From Dromiciops gliroides (Eukaryota > Chordata > Mammalia > Microbiotheria > Microbiotheriidae): a stretch of DNA of 64,000 bases. Positions 22,901-33,737 of the stretch are shown piece by piece (position 1 is the stretch's first letter; each line of letters opens with the position of its first letter). Made by a program: the position numbers and the translations under genes. The stretch covers positions 302,913,885 through 302,977,884 of the forward strand of contig NC_057865.1 of NCBI RefSeq assembly GCF_019393635.1, written 5' to 3'. Under the pieces are notes generated by a model. The model ran no database searches and was not told the DNA's origin. It saw nothing but the letters and a program-made list of their open reading frames with translations.

Positions 22901-23767
22901 TAGAGCTATAAATTTTCCCCTAAGCACTGTTTTGGCTGCATCCCATAGATTTTGATATGTTGTCTCATTATTGTCATTCTCTTGGATAAAGTTATTGATT
23001 GTTTCTATGATTTCTTGTTTGGCCCATTCATTCTTTAGAATGAAATTATTTAGTTTCCAATTGATTTTCATTCTACTTTTCCCTGGCTCTTTCTTACATG
23101 CAATTTTTATTGCATCATGATCTGAGAAGGACGCATTTACTATTTCTGCCTTTCTACATTTGACTATGATGTTTTTGTGCCCTAATACATGGTCAATTTT
23201 TGAAAATGTGCCATGTACTGCTGAGAAAAAGGTATATTCCTTTCTATCCCCATTCAATTTTCTCCAGACATCTATCATGTCTAACTTTTCTAGTAATCTA
23301 TTCACCTCTTTCACTTCTTTCTTATTTATTTTTTGGCTAGATTTATCTAATTCTGAGAGGGGGAGATTCAGATCCCCCACTAGTATAGTATTACTAATTC
23401 CTCTTGTAACTCATTTAACTTCTCCTCTAAGAACTTGGATGCTATACCACTTGGCGCATACATATTTAATATTGATATTACTTCATTATCTATAGTACCT
23501 TTAAGTAAGATGTAATTTCCTTCCTTATCTCCTTTAATGAGATCTATTTTTGCCTGCACTTTGTCTGAGATAAGGATTGCTACCCCTGCCTTTTTTACTT
23601 TAGCTGAGGCATAATATATTCTGCTCCAGCCTTTTACCTTTACTGTGTGTGTATCTCTCTGCTTCAAATGTGTTTCTTGTAAACAGCATATTGTAGGATT
23701 CTGGTTTTTAATCCACTCTGCAATTCACTTCCGTTTTATAGCAGAGTTCATCCCATTCACATTCACA
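19978..23767 (-). pseudogene. L1 copy C ORF2 (endonuclease and reverse transcriptase, broken)
   Basis: ORF2p nicks target DNA and reverse-transcribes L1 RNA. Endonuclease residues are visible: LQETH at about 23670-23685, GDLNLPLSELD at 23340-23380 and FSDHDAIKIA near 23110. An uninterrupted 902-codon frame (22686-19978) holds the reverse transcriptase, with [13 protein letters not shown] and FADDMMVY (the YADD-equivalent catalytic aspartates, about 21700), and ends with the C-terminal cysteine motif CX3CX7HX4C near 20400. Disablements are an in-frame TGA near 23728, a frameshift at about 23390 and another at about 22790. Normal ORF2 is about 1275 codons, so the damage is confined to the endonuclease half and the linker. 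Confidence 0.9.
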
Positions 23768-24380
23768 GTTATTATTACTGTCTATTCCCCTCCATTCTAT
23801 TTACCCCCTTTGTACTTTTCCCCCCTTCTTTCACCCTATTCCTCCTCACCAACGTTTTACTTCTTACCCCTGCCTCCCCCGATCTGCCCTCCCTTTTTAT
23901 CACCCCCCTCTTTTCTTTACCCTTTTCTCCCTTGCTTTTGTCCTCCCTTCTATCAGTCCCCCCCCTTCCCTTCCCCTTTTGCTTCCCTAAAGAATGAGTT
24001 AAGTTTCTTTATCCCAATGAACGTATATGTTATTCCCTCTTTGAGTCAAATCTAATGAGAATAGGGTTGAAACAATGTTCCCCCCTCCTTTCTTTCCCTC
24101 TATTGTAATAGTTTTTTTTTTCCACCTCTTCATATGATATAATTCATCCCATTCCACCTCCCCTTTCCTCTCCTCCCCATAGACTCCCTTTTTAACCCCT
24201 TAATTCTTTTGTATCATCACATCAAAGACAATTTATATTTATACCCTCTATGTAAAGTCCTTCTCTCTGCCCAAATACATTTACAGTTCTTAAGAGTTAT
24301 GAGTATTATCTCCCTGTGTAGGGATATAAACAGTTTAACCTAATAGGGTAACCTTTTTTTTTCCACCTCTGTTTACCTTT

Positions 24381-26091
24381 TTAAACTTCTCTTGAGTCTT
24401 GTATGTTGAGATCGAATTTTCTATTCAGTTCTGGTCTTTTCACCAGGAAAGATTGAAAGTCCGCAATGTCATTAAATGTCCATCTTTTCCCCTGAAAGAA
24501 AATGCACATTTTTGCTGGGTAATAGATTCTCGGCTGCAATCCAAGCTCCTTTGCCTTCCGGAATATCATATTCCAAGTCTTGCGGTCCTTTAATGTTGAA
24601 GCTGCCAGGTCCTGAGCAATCCTGACTGTGGCTCCATGATATTTAAATTGCTTCTTTTTGGCTGCTTGGAGTATTTTCTCCTTCACCTGATAATTCTGGA
24701 ATTTGGCTACAATATTCCTTGGAGTTTTCCTTTTGGGGTCTCTTTCAGGAGGTGATCAGTGGATTCTTTCAATGATGATTTTATCCTCTGATTCTATGAT
24801 ATCAGGGCAGTTCTCCTTAATAATTTCCTGGAATATGGTGTCTAGATTCTTTTTCTGGTCATGGTTTTCAGGCAGTCCAGTGATTCTCAGATTGCCTCTC
24901 CTCGATCTGTTTTCCAGATCAGTTGTCTTTCCAATGAGGTATTTCACATTTTCTTCTATTTTTTCATTTTTTTTATTCTGCTTGACTGATTCCTGGTGTC
25001 TCATAGATTCTTTATCTTCCAACTGTCCCACTTTAATTTTTAAGGCATTGTTTTCTTCAGTGAGATTATGCACTTTTTTTTCCATTTGGCCAAGTGAATT
25101 TTTTAAGACAGTGTTTTCTTCAATGAGATTATGCACTTTTTTTTCCATTTGGCCAGATGAATTTTTTAAGGTATTGTTTTCTTCAGTGAGATTATGCACC
25201 TTTTTTTCCATTTGGCCAAATGAATTTTTTAAGGCTTTGTTTTCTTCAGTGAAATTATGTGCTTCCTTTTCCAAGCTGCTGATTCTTTTTTTTTTTAATG
25301 TATGAGGTATTTTATTTTTTCCGTTACATGTAAAGATAGTTCTCAACTTTTGTTTATACATGCTTTACAATTTCAGATTTTTCTCCCTCCCTCCCCTCCC
25401 TCCCCCCTCCCCTAGACAGCAGGTAATCTGATATAGGTTATATCTATATATCTCTATACATATACATATAGATATAGATATATACACACATATATATATA
25501 TACACATAATAACATTAATCCTATTTCTGCATTAATCCTGTTACAAGAAAGAGAATCAGAGCAGTGATGCAAAACCTCAAAATAGAAAAAAAAAAACAAC
25601 AACACCCAAAACAAAAGAAATAATATGGTTCAATCAGCATCTATACTCCACAGTTCTTTCTTTCTTTTTTTTTTTCGTGTTGTTGGAGATCCTCTTCTAT
25701 CATGAGTTCCCTGGAACTCTTCTGTACCATTGCATTGGTGAGAAGAATATAGTCCATCACAGTAGGTCAACACTCAATGTTGATGATACTGTGTACAATG
25801 TTCTTCTGGTTCTGCTCATCTCACTCATCATGCTGATTCTTTTTTCATTCTTTTTTTTTTCATTCTTTTTTTTTTCATTCTTTTTTCTTCTACCTCTCTC
25901 AATTGATTTTTAAAATCCTTTTTGAGCTCTTCCAGGAAGGCTTTTTGTTCTTGAGACCAATTCACCTTCCCTCGTGAGGCTTCAGATGTAGGCAATTTGA
26001 GGTTATTGTCCTCATCTGAGTTTGTGTTGGCTTCTTCCCTATTGATACAGAAGCTCTCAATGGAGAGGGCCCTTTTTTGCTTCTTACTCAT
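24381..26091 (-). pseudogene. L1 copy C ORF1 (interrupted)
   Basis: ORF1p is the RNA-binding chaperone of the L1 particle. The N-terminus is at 26091-25846 (MSKKQKRALSIES). The coiled coil runs from 25276 and contains tandem 21-residue units such as GQMEKKVHNLTEENNTLKNSS. An RRM-like segment with RRGNLRITGLPENHDQ (about 24860-24910) and the C-terminal domain (24686-24381) follow. It is broken by a nested L1 (25292-25830) and by an in-frame TGA at 24756-24758. A lysine/arginine-rich KRMKKKRMKKKRMKK stretch lies just before the nested insertion. Confidence 0.88.
25292..25830 (-). mobile_element. 5'-truncated L1 nested in ORF1 of copy C
   Basis: 539 bp of L1 3' end with poly-T on the left. Perfect 15-bp duplication tgctgattctttttt (about 25277-25291 and 25831-25845). 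It must post-date copy C. Confidence 0.93.
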
Positions 26092-26644
26092 TATTGCAGC
26101 TTATTTGTTTATTTTTTAAGTCGAGGTCTGCTCTGGGGGCACCAGGGTCCCTGTTTTGGGCTTCTTGTGCAGGGGTATAGGTGCTGTGTGACCGGCTTTT
26201 TACTCTGAGGCCTTTATGGTGTGTGGAGATCCCCCACCCTGCACTTCCTGTCTGATTGTGCTTGGCCAGCCAGGCGCCAGACCCCGTCGTCTGATCCTGC
26301 CTGACCCGTTCGTGGCCCTCTTGGCCGGTGCAGGTAGGTTTTTCCACTGTCCTTCTTGGCCACCAGATTTTTGAACCAGGTTCCAGGGGCCTCAGTTATT
26401 CGGCTGTGGCCCGCAGCTCCTGCTGACTTGCCCCGACCCCCTCGGCACTGGGTTGCTGCCCTGCGCTGGGCCTCCCTTTTGCCCGAGTCAGACCGACCTT
26501 TCCCTGAAGTCTTCTAAATTATCTCTGGTTGGAGGACTGTGTCTCTCTGTCTCTTTGCAGGTTCTGTAGTTTCAGAATCTGTCCAGAGGCTTGATTTAAT
26601 GTTTGTTTTGAGGGAACAGAAGGAGAGCTCAGGCAGCTTGCTGC

Positions 26645-26668
26645 TTCCTATCCGCCATCTTGGCTCCC
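26645..26668 (-). promoter_or_regulatory. L1 5' end with YY1 site
   Basis: GGGAGCCAAGATGGCGG on the minus strand. YY1 binding at this motif sets the L1 start site in other mammals. Confidence 0.75.
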
Positions 26669-26682
26669 GAGCACATACTATT

Positions 26683-26807
26683 GAAAAAAAATGGTGCAGA
26701 TAGACTTGATGGACACAGGGTTGCCACAAACCTTCAATTTGTAAAAAAAAAAAAAAATCCAATATCTGTGAAGTGCAATAAAGTGAAGCGTAATAAAATG
26801 AAGCCTT
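26683..26807 (-). mobile_element. Tigger1-type DNA transposon, 5' part
   Basis: Continues the Tigger copy beyond the L1 composite: gggttgccacaaaccttcaa, then the caataaagtgaagcg terminal region. The right terminal repeat is degraded (gaagccttc instead of gaggtatgcctg). Confidence 0.85.
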
Positions 26808-28584
26808 CTCAACTTAAAATAGGAAGATATGGGGAGCAAGGAAAGTGTAAATAGTTCAACCTGATTAGTCTATGGGAATTCAGCAACTAGGCATAGGTTA
26901 GAAATTGCAGCATGATGATATATCTGGAATGGCTCCTGATTTGATCCTGTCTGTGCTTTTTTTTTTGTTTTTTCCTTTTTTGCAAAGGGTAGCAAATCCC
27001 CTCACTTCCATAGGATGTTCTCTGTATGCACAGGATCCTGGAGAGTGGCATTCCAGAAATCACTGAGTCATAGCATCAGGATTAAAAGCTTTTAGGGATA
27101 TGGTTTACACTTTATCACCAGATAACAAGCTAGAAAGAACTGGAGGGGGTCACCCACTGACCCCCTCAAGTAAGAAAGGTGGTCAAGTGAAGACCTTTTT
27201 TACTGTCCTAACCAACAACAAACCATCTGCTGAGACACTGCTGGGCTTTGCCCTGTAGGGAGGTCATAGAATGAAGTCTTAAGGTTCTCCTGAAGCACTG
27301 ACACAAGCGGTAATAACCCTCATACTTCACATTGGTGTACAACCTCACAGGGGTCAAAATCTAGAACATAAACAGAGCTCATAGGAACCTCAAAAACCCA
27401 GCAAGGAAGGCAAAGCATGTATTGCTATCCCCCTTTTTACAGATGAAAGCACTGATGCTAAGCAGCTGGGCTGCTTGTTACACAATCAAATGAGAATTAG
27501 TACCCAGTTCTTCTGATTTTCAACCCTGGGTTAATTTCATCTCCAACCCAACATAGGAAGACAGTGCTAATAGTATTAAAATGGTACCAGGGCCCAGGAT
27601 ATATCTTCCTCTGCATTGTCCCTGTTCTCTTTGTCTTTTCTCCTCAATGCTGATGGGTCAGACTGAAGTGTATTGCAAACTGAGCATAACAATTTTTTTC
27701 TGGCAAATGGATTGCTGTGGTTTGCTAACAGATGCTTTAAAAAGAGGAAGCAATCATGCATGCCTCAAGAAATATTCATGTAAGTTGAACCTCTGCAGAA
27801 CCTTAAGTGATCTAAAGCATTCTTTCAACAACAAATACCCATCATTTGGTGATGGTCTTAGTGTCCAATAGAAATCTGTATTCCCAGCTGCTCCAACTTC
27901 TAGGGTCCAAACCAAAGTGCCAACTGGTCTGGGGCCACTTAAGGCTTTGGGTAAGATCAGTCAATTACCTAAGTTTGTCCTTTTCTTGTGCTTGGAAGGG
28001 AAACTGGGGATTACCTTGGTTTCAAAAGCCAGAGTTTCTTCCATTCCCTATTTCATGTCTAGAATCAAGGCTTAATATTTTGAGGTACCAGAGGGAAATT
28101 AACAGCTTTCCATCCCTACTCTCCTCTCTGCACAAGAGGAAAATTCTTAGGTTTCCAAATCAGGAAGGGAGCCACCCCCACCCAGATGGGTCTAATCTCT
28201 AAAATTAGTCTGTTTAGCACCCTGAGAGGATACAGCTGCTGTGCACTGAGAAGAATTGCTTCCTGTTAATTCAGACAATTCTGCTGCCTCTTACTGCCCC
28301 TCAATCCAGTCCCAGGCAATTCAGCCAACATCTATCAAGGTGCAAGTATCAGTAGGAGAAGGTGCCTCTTGACTGGGAATTTCCTACACCAATAAAATCT
28401 CTGGCCCAGAATCTAAGAAAAAGCACCAGGGGCTTTGTTAAGGGCTGTTGATCTAAAACCTGAAATGAAGCAGTGACCATGCTCAGGGAGTTTACATTTT
28501 ACAGGGAGGCTGTAACATGTACATACAACTGTCAACATAAACTGGATTTGGATCTGCCATTGGAGACTGGGTTGTCGAGATATC
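26808..28584. other. Intergenic sequence with a MIR-like remnant
   Basis: A likely antisense MIR piece at about 27420-27520 (ccctttttacagatgaaagcactgatgctaag). Open frames at 27581-27871 and 27846-28202 lack recognisable domains or splice context, so I do not call genes here. Confidence 0.45.
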
Positions 28585-28727
28585 TTTTTTGTTCTTTTTT
28601 GCAGGGCAATGAGGGTTAAGTGACTTGCCTAGGGTCACACAGTGTCAAGTGTCTAAGGCTGGATTTGAACTCAGGTCCTCCTGAATCCAGGGCCAGTGCT
28701 TTATCCACTTTGCCACCTAGCTGCCCC
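28585..28727 (-). mobile_element. CORE-SINE
   Basis: Complete antisense copy: poly-T, gggttaagtgacttgcctagg ... cacctagctgcccc. Confidence 0.9.
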
Positions 28728-28814
28728 CTGGGTTGGCAAAATATCAACAGCAGAAACTTCTAAAATGAGGTCATGAACCTTCAGACTTGGTGGGACCATG
28801 GGTTCAAGATCTGA

Positions 28815-28955
28815 TTCTGGGGAAGGAAATGGTGCAATGGATAGAACATGGCACTGGAATCAGAAAGACCTGAGTTCAGTTCCGGCCTCAGACACTTACT
28901 GGCTGTGTGACCCTGGACAAGTCACTTAACTCTGCCTCTCAAAAAAGGAAAGAAA
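28815..28955 (+). mobile_element. Older CORE-SINE relative (MIR/Mar type)
   Basis: Head gcaatggatagaacatggc, B box gagttcagttcc and CORE ctggctgtgtgaccctggacaag, all more diverged than in the main SINE family. Confidence 0.75.
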
Positions 28956-29051
28956 AACAAGATCCCATTCCTCTAGTAGGGACAGAATCTGAGAAGCAAA
29001 ATCCAAGGACTCTTGGTTGTTCAGGAAAAGTCACCACCTACCAGTCATGAT

Positions 29052-29074
29052 TGCTGCTGCTGCTGCTGCTGCTG
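29052..29074. repeat. (CTG)n trinucleotide repeat
   Basis: About 7 CTG units in non-coding sequence. Confidence 0.95.
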
Positions 29075-29464
29075 TCTTAATAATACTTGGCAAAGAATGA
29101 GCTGGGGTAGATCCTGGATTGCTGGTATGGTCAGTATGGCCCCACTGCTGAAGTGGTGAGATGGAGCAATGCCCAAAGGGAAAGTTGGAGTCAGTCAGTG
29201 GTCAGCCTGGTAACTGCCACAATACTGCCAGTAAGCTCAGCTTGGGAGACTGAAACTGAGCCCCTTGCCCTTGGGCTGTGGGTCTCCACTGCATACCAGG
29301 ACAGTCCCAAGGCTCGAAACACATGGTCCTGACCCTTATTTCATTCTCCTGAACGCCTGGAACTTTTTGCTTTTAAAAACTGTATTCTCAAAGGGTCCAG
29401 GACTCACAAAAAAGATTAAGAGGAATGGGGAAAAGGAGGAAGGAACAATGCCAAGCCTCTTACT

Positions 29465-29625
29465 GATACAATTGTGCATTAGAGTCAAAGGACCTGGGTT
29501 CAAATTCCAGGTTTTCTACATCCTGCCTGTGTGACCTTGGGCAAGTCACTTCTCTCCTCATCTGCAAAATGAAGGGGTTGGGTTAAATGATTTCTGAGGT
29601 CCCTTTTAGTTCTTAATCTAGGAAC
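29465..29625 (+). mobile_element. MIR-type SINE remnant
   Basis: B box gggttcaaattcc, CORE cctgtgtgaccttgggcaagtcact, then the MIR-like 3' part tcatctgcaaaatgaagggg. Confidence 0.7.
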
Positions 29626-30402
29626 CTATGAAATGTGTTATTATAAATGTTGGCCTGTGCCTAATTTTCCTGGAACCATTCCTCTGCTACAAACCTTTGA
29701 AGTCTTTAGCCATAGGAACAGTCTTTCCCTCCCTGCCCCTTCAACTAGTGCTGATTAAATCAGGGTCCAGTCTACCTTGGAGAGAGAGTGGATCATCTGG
29801 GTCCAAGTTCCTCATCTGATATCTGACCCTGAGCAAGTCACTTAACCCTGCCCTGGGGCTTCAGGCTGCTCCCTAAGGCTCTGAAGTGTACAGAGGGCAC
29901 TGCCCTCCTCTGGTGAAAGGACCAGTGAAGCTGTGGAGGGGCTCCTGTTTCCTCTTCTACCCCCTTTATGAGGCTAGCTCTGCAGGATCACAAGTCCTGC
30001 ACCTGAACAGAGCAGATAGCCAGATTGCCAAACTTTGAGCTCTGTTCTATAGCAAACTCCTTCCTACCCTGGCTTCCCATCTGTAGGGTAAGTACAGTGA
30101 GGGGTGGGAGGGGATGACAGAGAGAAGTCAAAATTGGGGAATAAAATCAAAGGAGGTTTATTTAACAATTGGGTTAATAAAGTAATGAAGGTGACTAACA
30201 GTAACCAGGCTGCTGAGAGCAATGAAGTAGCCCTTGCCTTAAGCAGCATGAACTAAGCAGTGTAAACCTACAAACTTGGGGTCGCCTGCCTCATTCTCGT
30301 CGGTTCATTAACCCTCTGGAGTTGAATATATCAACAGTACCCTCTTGTGGCAAAGCACTAGGGGACACCAAAGTCTCCTCCAGGAAGGCACATGAGCTCT
30401 GA
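29626..30402. other. Intergenic sequence, nothing recognised
   Basis: Apart from a short MIR-like CORE piece at about 29825-29860 (ctgagcaagtcacttaaccctgcc), no repeat or gene was identified. Confidence 0.4.
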
Positions 30403-30418
30403 GGAAAGTCACATTCTT

Positions 30419-30950
30419 TTTTTTTTTTTTAGCATTTTAAAAATACATTTTTATTGATGTCTTCTCTTTGTTATATCATCATAATTATCCCCAGCATCCA
30501 TCTCCTCTTCCTCCCAGACAGCCATCCCCTTTAGCAAGTAGCATTTTTTTAAAGAGAAAAAAACCCAGTGTACCTGATTATATGTTGACAAGAGTTTGAA
30601 AACACGTGCAATGTATAACTTCTGTGGGCCTTCCACTTCCAAGAAAGGGTGACTTGATGGTGCCTTCTCACATCTCTTCATTTGAATGCTGCTTGTTTTG
30701 TTACATTTACTTTAATTTTTTTGTTGTGGCTGTTTTTTTTCCTTTTACATTGGTATACTCATTGTGGAGTTCATTTTCTGGGTTCTGCAGATTTCACTGC
30801 ATCAGTTGATGTAGATTTTCCCAGGTTTCTTGCTATTCATCACACACATCATTTCTTATAGCAGCATAATATTCCATTTCACTCATGTTCCACAAATTGT
30901 TTAACCATTCCTCAATTGATGGCATCTATTTTGTTGTATGTGGGGACTTT
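30419..30950 (-). mobile_element. L1 3' end, older subfamily (part of a chimeric block)
   Basis: Poly-T at 30419-30432, an L1 3' UTR distinct from the 17-26 kb copies, then a diverged end of ORF2 (about 30830-30930). The 16-bp duplication ggaaagtcacattctt lies directly left (30403-30418). Confidence 0.8.
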
Positions 30951-31626
30951 CTTCTTTTTTTTAATTAATAAAGTATTTTATTTTTTTTACGTTACATTTA
31001 AAGATAGTTCTCAACTTTTGTTTATATAAGCTTTACAATTTCAGATTTTTCTCCCTCCCTCCCCTCCCTCCCCCCTCTCCTAGACAGCAGGTAATCTGAT
31101 ATAGGTTTTATATATATATACATATACATAATAACATTAATCCTATTTCTGCATTAGTCATAAGAGAAAAAAATCAGCAATGATGAAAAACCTCAAAATA
31201 GGAAAAACAACAGCACGAAAAACAAAAGAAATCGTATGGTTCATCCAGCATCTATACTCCACGGTTCTTTTTTTATTTTCTTGGATTTGGCGATCTTCTT
31301 CTATCATGAGTTGCCTGTACCATTGCATTGGTGAGAAGAATATAGTCCATCACAGTAGATCAACACTCAATGTTGATGTTACTGTGTACAATGTTCTTCT
31401 AGTTCTGCTCATCTCACTCATCATCAGCCCACACAAGACCCTCCAGGTTTCTCTGAACTCCTCCTGCTCATTGTTTCTTATAGCACAATAGTATTCCACT
31501 GTATTCATATACCACAACTTGTCCAGCCATTCCCCAATTGATGGGCACCCCCTCAACTCCCAATTCCTTGCCACCACGTAAAGAGCAGCTATAAATATTT
31601 TTGTACATGTGGGTCCCAAATTATTC
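30951..31626 (-). mobile_element. L1 3' end, younger subfamily (part of the same block)
   Basis: 5'-truncated L1 like copies A-C, ending at gtgggtccc. It carries the last 90 or so codons of ORF2 (to 31350). It has no target-site duplication of its own that I can find. Confidence 0.85.
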
Positions 31627-31770
31627 TTTTTTTTGCGGGGCAATGGGGGTTAAGTGACTTGCCCAAGGTCACACAGCTAGTAAGTGTCAAGTGTCCGAGG
31701 CCGGATTTGAACTCAGGTATTCCTGAATCCAGGGCCAGTGCTTTATCCACTGTGCTATCTAGCCGCCCCT
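31627..31770 (-). mobile_element. CORE-SINE forming the 5' end of the chimeric block
   Basis: Complete SINE. Its 5' end (ggggcggctagatagc) directly abuts the right copy of the 16-bp duplication (31771-31786), which otherwise belongs to the far end of the L1 at 30419. Confidence 0.9.
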
Positions 31771-31825
31771 GGAAAGTCACATTCTTGTTGACCTTATTAG
31801 GATTCTGTTGTTACCACCTAGAAGA

Positions 31826-32010
31826 GGGAAATAGCACAGTACAATGGAGTGGAAAGAGCACTGCAGCAGACAAAGGTTAAATTCCAGGCTCTACCACTTA
31901 TTGATCTGTGTAGCTTTTGGCTGGGGCTCAGTTTCTTTATCTGTCAAATGAGGGATTGGACAAGGACACCTCTGAGGTCCCTTCCAGATGGAGGTCTGTG
32001 ATTTTAAGAT
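31826..32010 (+). mobile_element. MIR-type SINE remnant
   Basis: ggaaagagcactgcagcagac ... ccaccacttattgatctgtg-like CORE, then ctttatctgtcaaatgaggg and ctgaggtcccttcc. Diverged. Confidence 0.65.
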
Positions 32011-32133
32011 GAACTGCCAGAAAGAAAAACATTTCAGATTCACAGATAAAAAGCATAAGAAAAAAAAATCAGTTAGAAACAAAATGGCATTACTAAGCCA
32101 TGGACAAGACCCAGTAAAGCTAGGTGGGTCCTG

Positions 32134-32172
32134 ATGCTGCTGCTGCTGCTGCTGCTGCCACCACCACCACCA
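32134..32172. repeat. (CTG)n(CCA)n repeat
   Basis: About 8 CTG units followed by about 5 CCA/CCAC units; non-coding. Confidence 0.93.
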
Positions 32173-32295
32173 GCCATATGACAGTGGATGAACCTCCCAC
32201 CCTCCATGGGCCTCCAGGTTCTCTGGGAGATGGCTTCAGTAGCCTTGGGATTGGCCCTCAAAAGGGTTTTTGCTGATGCTGGTGTGTTGTGCTTC

Positions 32296-32480
32296 AGTCA
32301 TTTCAGTTGCATCTGATTCTTTGTGGCCCCTTTTGGGATTTTCTTGGCCAAGATACTAGGATGGTTTGCTCGTTCCTTCTTCAGGTCATTTTACAGATCA
32401 GGAAACTGAGGCAGGCAGCAATTAAGTTACTTAGACAGGAAGTATGTGAGGCTGGATTTGAACTCAGGTGCAGAAGATGG
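32296..32480 (+). mobile_element. SINE, second family
   Basis: tcagtcatttcagttgcatctgattctttgtggcccc ... cattttacagatcaggaaactgaggc ... ggatttgaactcagg. Relatives are at 45826, 58873 and 63876. I cannot name the family. Confidence 0.7.
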
Positions 32481-32993
32481 TATTCTAGCTGAGATTTGAA
32501 GAAAGTGAGGGAAACCAGGAGGTGGAGGGGAGGAGAGAAACCCTTCCAGGCTTGAGGCACAGCCAGTGAAGGTGCACAGAGTCGAGAGCAGAGAGACCAA
32601 TGCCACTGAGTGGAGCCAAGTTTAAGAAGATAAGGGAGGTGAAAGGAGCCAGGGCATGAACAGGTTTGTAAACCATGGGAGCTGCCATTCATTGGCTAGG
32701 ATCCTGTGTGCTGCTCAAGCCTCCAGGGCCCCCTCCCCATCCCTTTTCCCCCTTTCTGCTGAGCCAGTAGTTACAGTGACCTAGGGTAGATAACAAGAAG
32801 GCCACAAAATCCCCATCCAATCAGAAGTTGTTCCACAAGGACAATTTCTCCCCAGAATCAGGGAGATTAGGATTTTAACCCAAACCAGTCTCTCAGTGTC
32901 CTCCAGCTAACCCCAAATTGCACTGCAGTTGCTTAATGAGCCTTATGCCTAGTATCTAACACACCCTTGGGTGGAAATTTTACATTATTAGAG
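32481..32993. other. Intergenic sequence, nothing recognised
   Basis: No repeat or coding signal identified. Confidence 0.4.
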
Positions 32994-33140
32994 GGGGCAG
33001 CTAGGTGACGAAGTGGATAAAGCACTGACCCTGGAACACCTGAGTTCAAATCCGGCCTCAGACACTTGACACTAACTAGCTGTGTGACCCTGAGCAAGTC
33101 ACTTAACCCCCATTTGCCCCGAAAAAACAAAAACAAAAGA
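32994..33140 (+). mobile_element. CORE-SINE with internal deletion
   Basis: Standard SINE lacking about 9 bp in the head (gaccctggaacacctgag), with an A-rich tail. Confidence 0.88.
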
Positions 33141-33459
33141 ACACAAATTATATTTAGACACATGTCTTATGATCAAGGCAGGGGTACATGTTTAAGAGTT
33201 AATATGAAGTATGAGTGTGAGGAAGAGTGTGCATCTGGAATAGTCAACCAACAGCAAAACGGGAGAGGGAATCTCTGCGTTAGTCATGATAAAGCTGTGA
33301 TGAGCATGCTTTGCACAACTTCCTTGAAAGTGTATGCCCTTTCTTGTGAGATCATAATAAAATGGCCTTCCTGCTTTGCACCAGACTGGGAGTCCTGCCT
33401 CAGTTTACCTGTTTCTAACAATCACTTTGATTCCTCATTGATACTGCCCCAAACCAGCT

Positions 33460-33645
33460 AGGGGGTGCCACAGTGCTCAGAGCTCCAGGCCTGGACTTTG
33501 GATTACCCAAGGCAAGTCACTCAGATCCTGTTTGCCTCAGTTTCCTCAACTGAAAATGGGACAATAATACCTACCCCCTGGGCTTCTGCCTGGCACATAG
33601 TAAGCATTATATAAATGTGCGCTATTACCATACATCAGTTTTATG
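33460..33645 (+). mobile_element. MIR-type SINE remnant
   Basis: ttgcctcagtttcctcaactgaaaatggg ... tggcacatagtaagcattatataaatg, the standard MIR 3' half. Confidence 0.75.
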
Positions 33646-33737
33646 AAGAAAAGCCTCTACTAGGTGGCCAAATCATCTTCTCTTCTCCCCAAGACTGGCC
33701 AACAGGAAGTTCCCAGCCCTGGGACCTCCCAGCAGAG

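Larger units (their letters stand above)
19485..26668 (-). mobile_element. Full-length L1, copy C
   Basis: Complete L1: a 5' end with YY1-type GCCAAGATGGCGG, a CpG-rich 5' UTR (26092-26668), ORF1, a spacer, ORF2 and a 3' UTR with an expanded agatat hexamer run (about 19637-19690) and poly-A. About 6.6 kb without the nested 539-bp L1. The reading frames are damaged, but only lightly. Confidence 0.93.

Noticed and set aside
27581..28202. Two overlapping open frames of 96 and 118 codons that could be an exon
   Set aside because: No recognisable protein and no clear splice frame or codon signal; part overlaps ordinary intergenic sequence.
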